From the NCBI GenBank assembly GCA_025656895.1, contig JAHXHF010000238.1, positions 1-6,476 on the forward strand: a DNA stretch of 6,476 nt, written 5' to 3'. Below the pieces are notes generated by a model. The model searched no databases. It was not told where the DNA came from and was given only the letters and a program-made list of their open reading frames with translations. Each line of letters begins with the position of its first letter. The first letter of the stretch is position 1. Positions 5,977 through 6,476 of this stretch are shown one piece after another. A program made the translations under genes and the position numbers. Source of the stretch: a gamma proteobacterium symbiont of Bathyaustriella thionipta. GTDB lineage: Bacteria > Pseudomonadota > Gammaproteobacteria > Chromatiales > Chromatiaceae.

Positions 5977-6476
5977 ATGCAAAGTCACCGCGTTATTCAA
6001 CCGCATGTTTTTGAGCCGCCGGCACTCAAAGCGGCCGCAGCCAGACGCCCGCCATTAAAAATGCCGGGTTCCTGGTGGTTGTGGCTAATCCTGTTAGCCT
6101 TGCTGCTTCCGGGTATTTATTTCATCAGCAGCGTCTGGGTCAGAATTCAAATTGAGCCACCAGCCGACGAGTATTCGGTAAGCGGTCTGGGCAGTCTGGT
6201 TCTGGCCGATGGCTTTTTGGCGCTGCCGGGGCGAAGCTATCAGGTTAAGGCTTCCAAAAAAGGCTATCAGCCTCTGCAGACCCTGTATACCGCAAGCCCG
6301 GCTGATTCCCAGTTATTCAGCGCCAGGCTTGAGCCTTTAGCGGGCATTATTGCTATTCAATCCAGCCCGCCGGGTGCCGAGATCAGCCTGGATGCTAAGC
6401 CTCTGGGAGTATCACCGCTGACAAAAACAGACATACCGCAAGGCCGTTATCAACTACAGGCAAGCTTGCCTTTATA
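5977..6476 (+). CDS. Membrane-anchored PEGA-domain protein (C-terminus beyond window)
   Basis: The first 166 codons are visible. A short N-terminal tail with ARR at 22-24 precedes one strong membrane helix at about 33-54 (WWLWLILLALLLPGIYF), which should leave the rest in the periplasm. Residues 56-121 look like a divergent PEGA-type beta module (GFLALPGRSYQV.ASKKGYQPL). Residues 122-164 are a clear PEGA domain, with IQSSPPGAEISLDAKPLG, SPL and IPQGRYQL. PEGA domains are small surface beta modules often joined to other domains, so the missing part may decide the function. ATG at 5977 gives a sensible topology but has a poor ribosome site; the frame stays open upstream to the serS stop, with a possible TTG at 5911. 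It lies 73 bp after serS in the same direction and may share its transcript. Confidence 0.85.
   Translation, partial: MQSHRVIQPHVFEPPALKAAAARRPPLKMPGSWWLWLILLALLLPGIYFISSVWVRIQIEPPADEYSVSGLGSLVLADGFLALPGRSYQVKASKKGYQPLQTLYTASPADSQLFSARLEPLAGIIAIQSSPPGAEISLDAKPLGVSPLTKTDIPQGRYQLQASLPL

Noticed and set aside
1..6476. A defence island or new multi-gene system
   Set aside because: Only the integrase end of the element is in view; the other genes are a repeat protein, housekeeping genes and a partial PEGA gene, with no nuclease, methylase, toxin-antitoxin pair or reverse transcriptase.

Overview
The window looks like a junction between an integrated mobile element (left) and an ordinary bacterial chromosome (right), probably from a gammaproteobacterium. 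The host call rests on the crcB-DUF190-serS cluster, the Pseudomonas-like acceptor stem of the tRNA-Val(GAC) remnant, and the moderate GC content. A Cellvibrio/Saccharophagus-type relative is plausible, but I cannot confirm it from sequence alone.

Bases 1-1226 (minus strand) hold one continuous reading frame of at least 408 codons. It encodes a phage/island-type tyrosine recombinase with all the expected active-site residues except a lysine that I cannot place uniquely. The frame leaves the window at base 1 with no stop and appears to start at a TTG codon, so a finder that needs ATG and a stop would miss it. Bases 1227-1468 are AT-rich and non-coding, and carry TGAAA boxes spaced exactly 10 bp apart in two clusters. 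Bases 1469-1514 are the 3' part of a tRNA-Val(GAC), from the anticodon loop to CCA, with no 5' half. An intrinsic terminator follows at once. Together these read as the far attachment site of an element integrated into a tRNA-Val gene. The element, and the intact tRNA, should continue to the left of the window.

Bases 1554-3776 (minus strand) encode a secreted 740-residue protein made almost wholly of beta-propeller repeats: seven FG-GAP blades, then six near-identical FG-GAP/VCBS-type repeats with calcium-binding-like aspartate loops. The six alternate between 48 and 49 residues, which suggests growth by duplicating a two-repeat unit. This gene converges on the tRNA terminator and diverges from crcB.

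Bases 3943-5903 (plus strand) form a tight cluster: crcB (fluoride channel), a DUF190 gene overlapping it by 4 bp, and serS (seryl-tRNA synthetase) 6 bp further on. A membrane-anchored PEGA-domain protein starts 73 bp after serS and runs off the right edge.

I see no CRISPR array, defence operon or wholly new system. The points most worth following are the integrase-attachment region with its helically phased boxes and the two-unit repeat architecture of the propeller protein.
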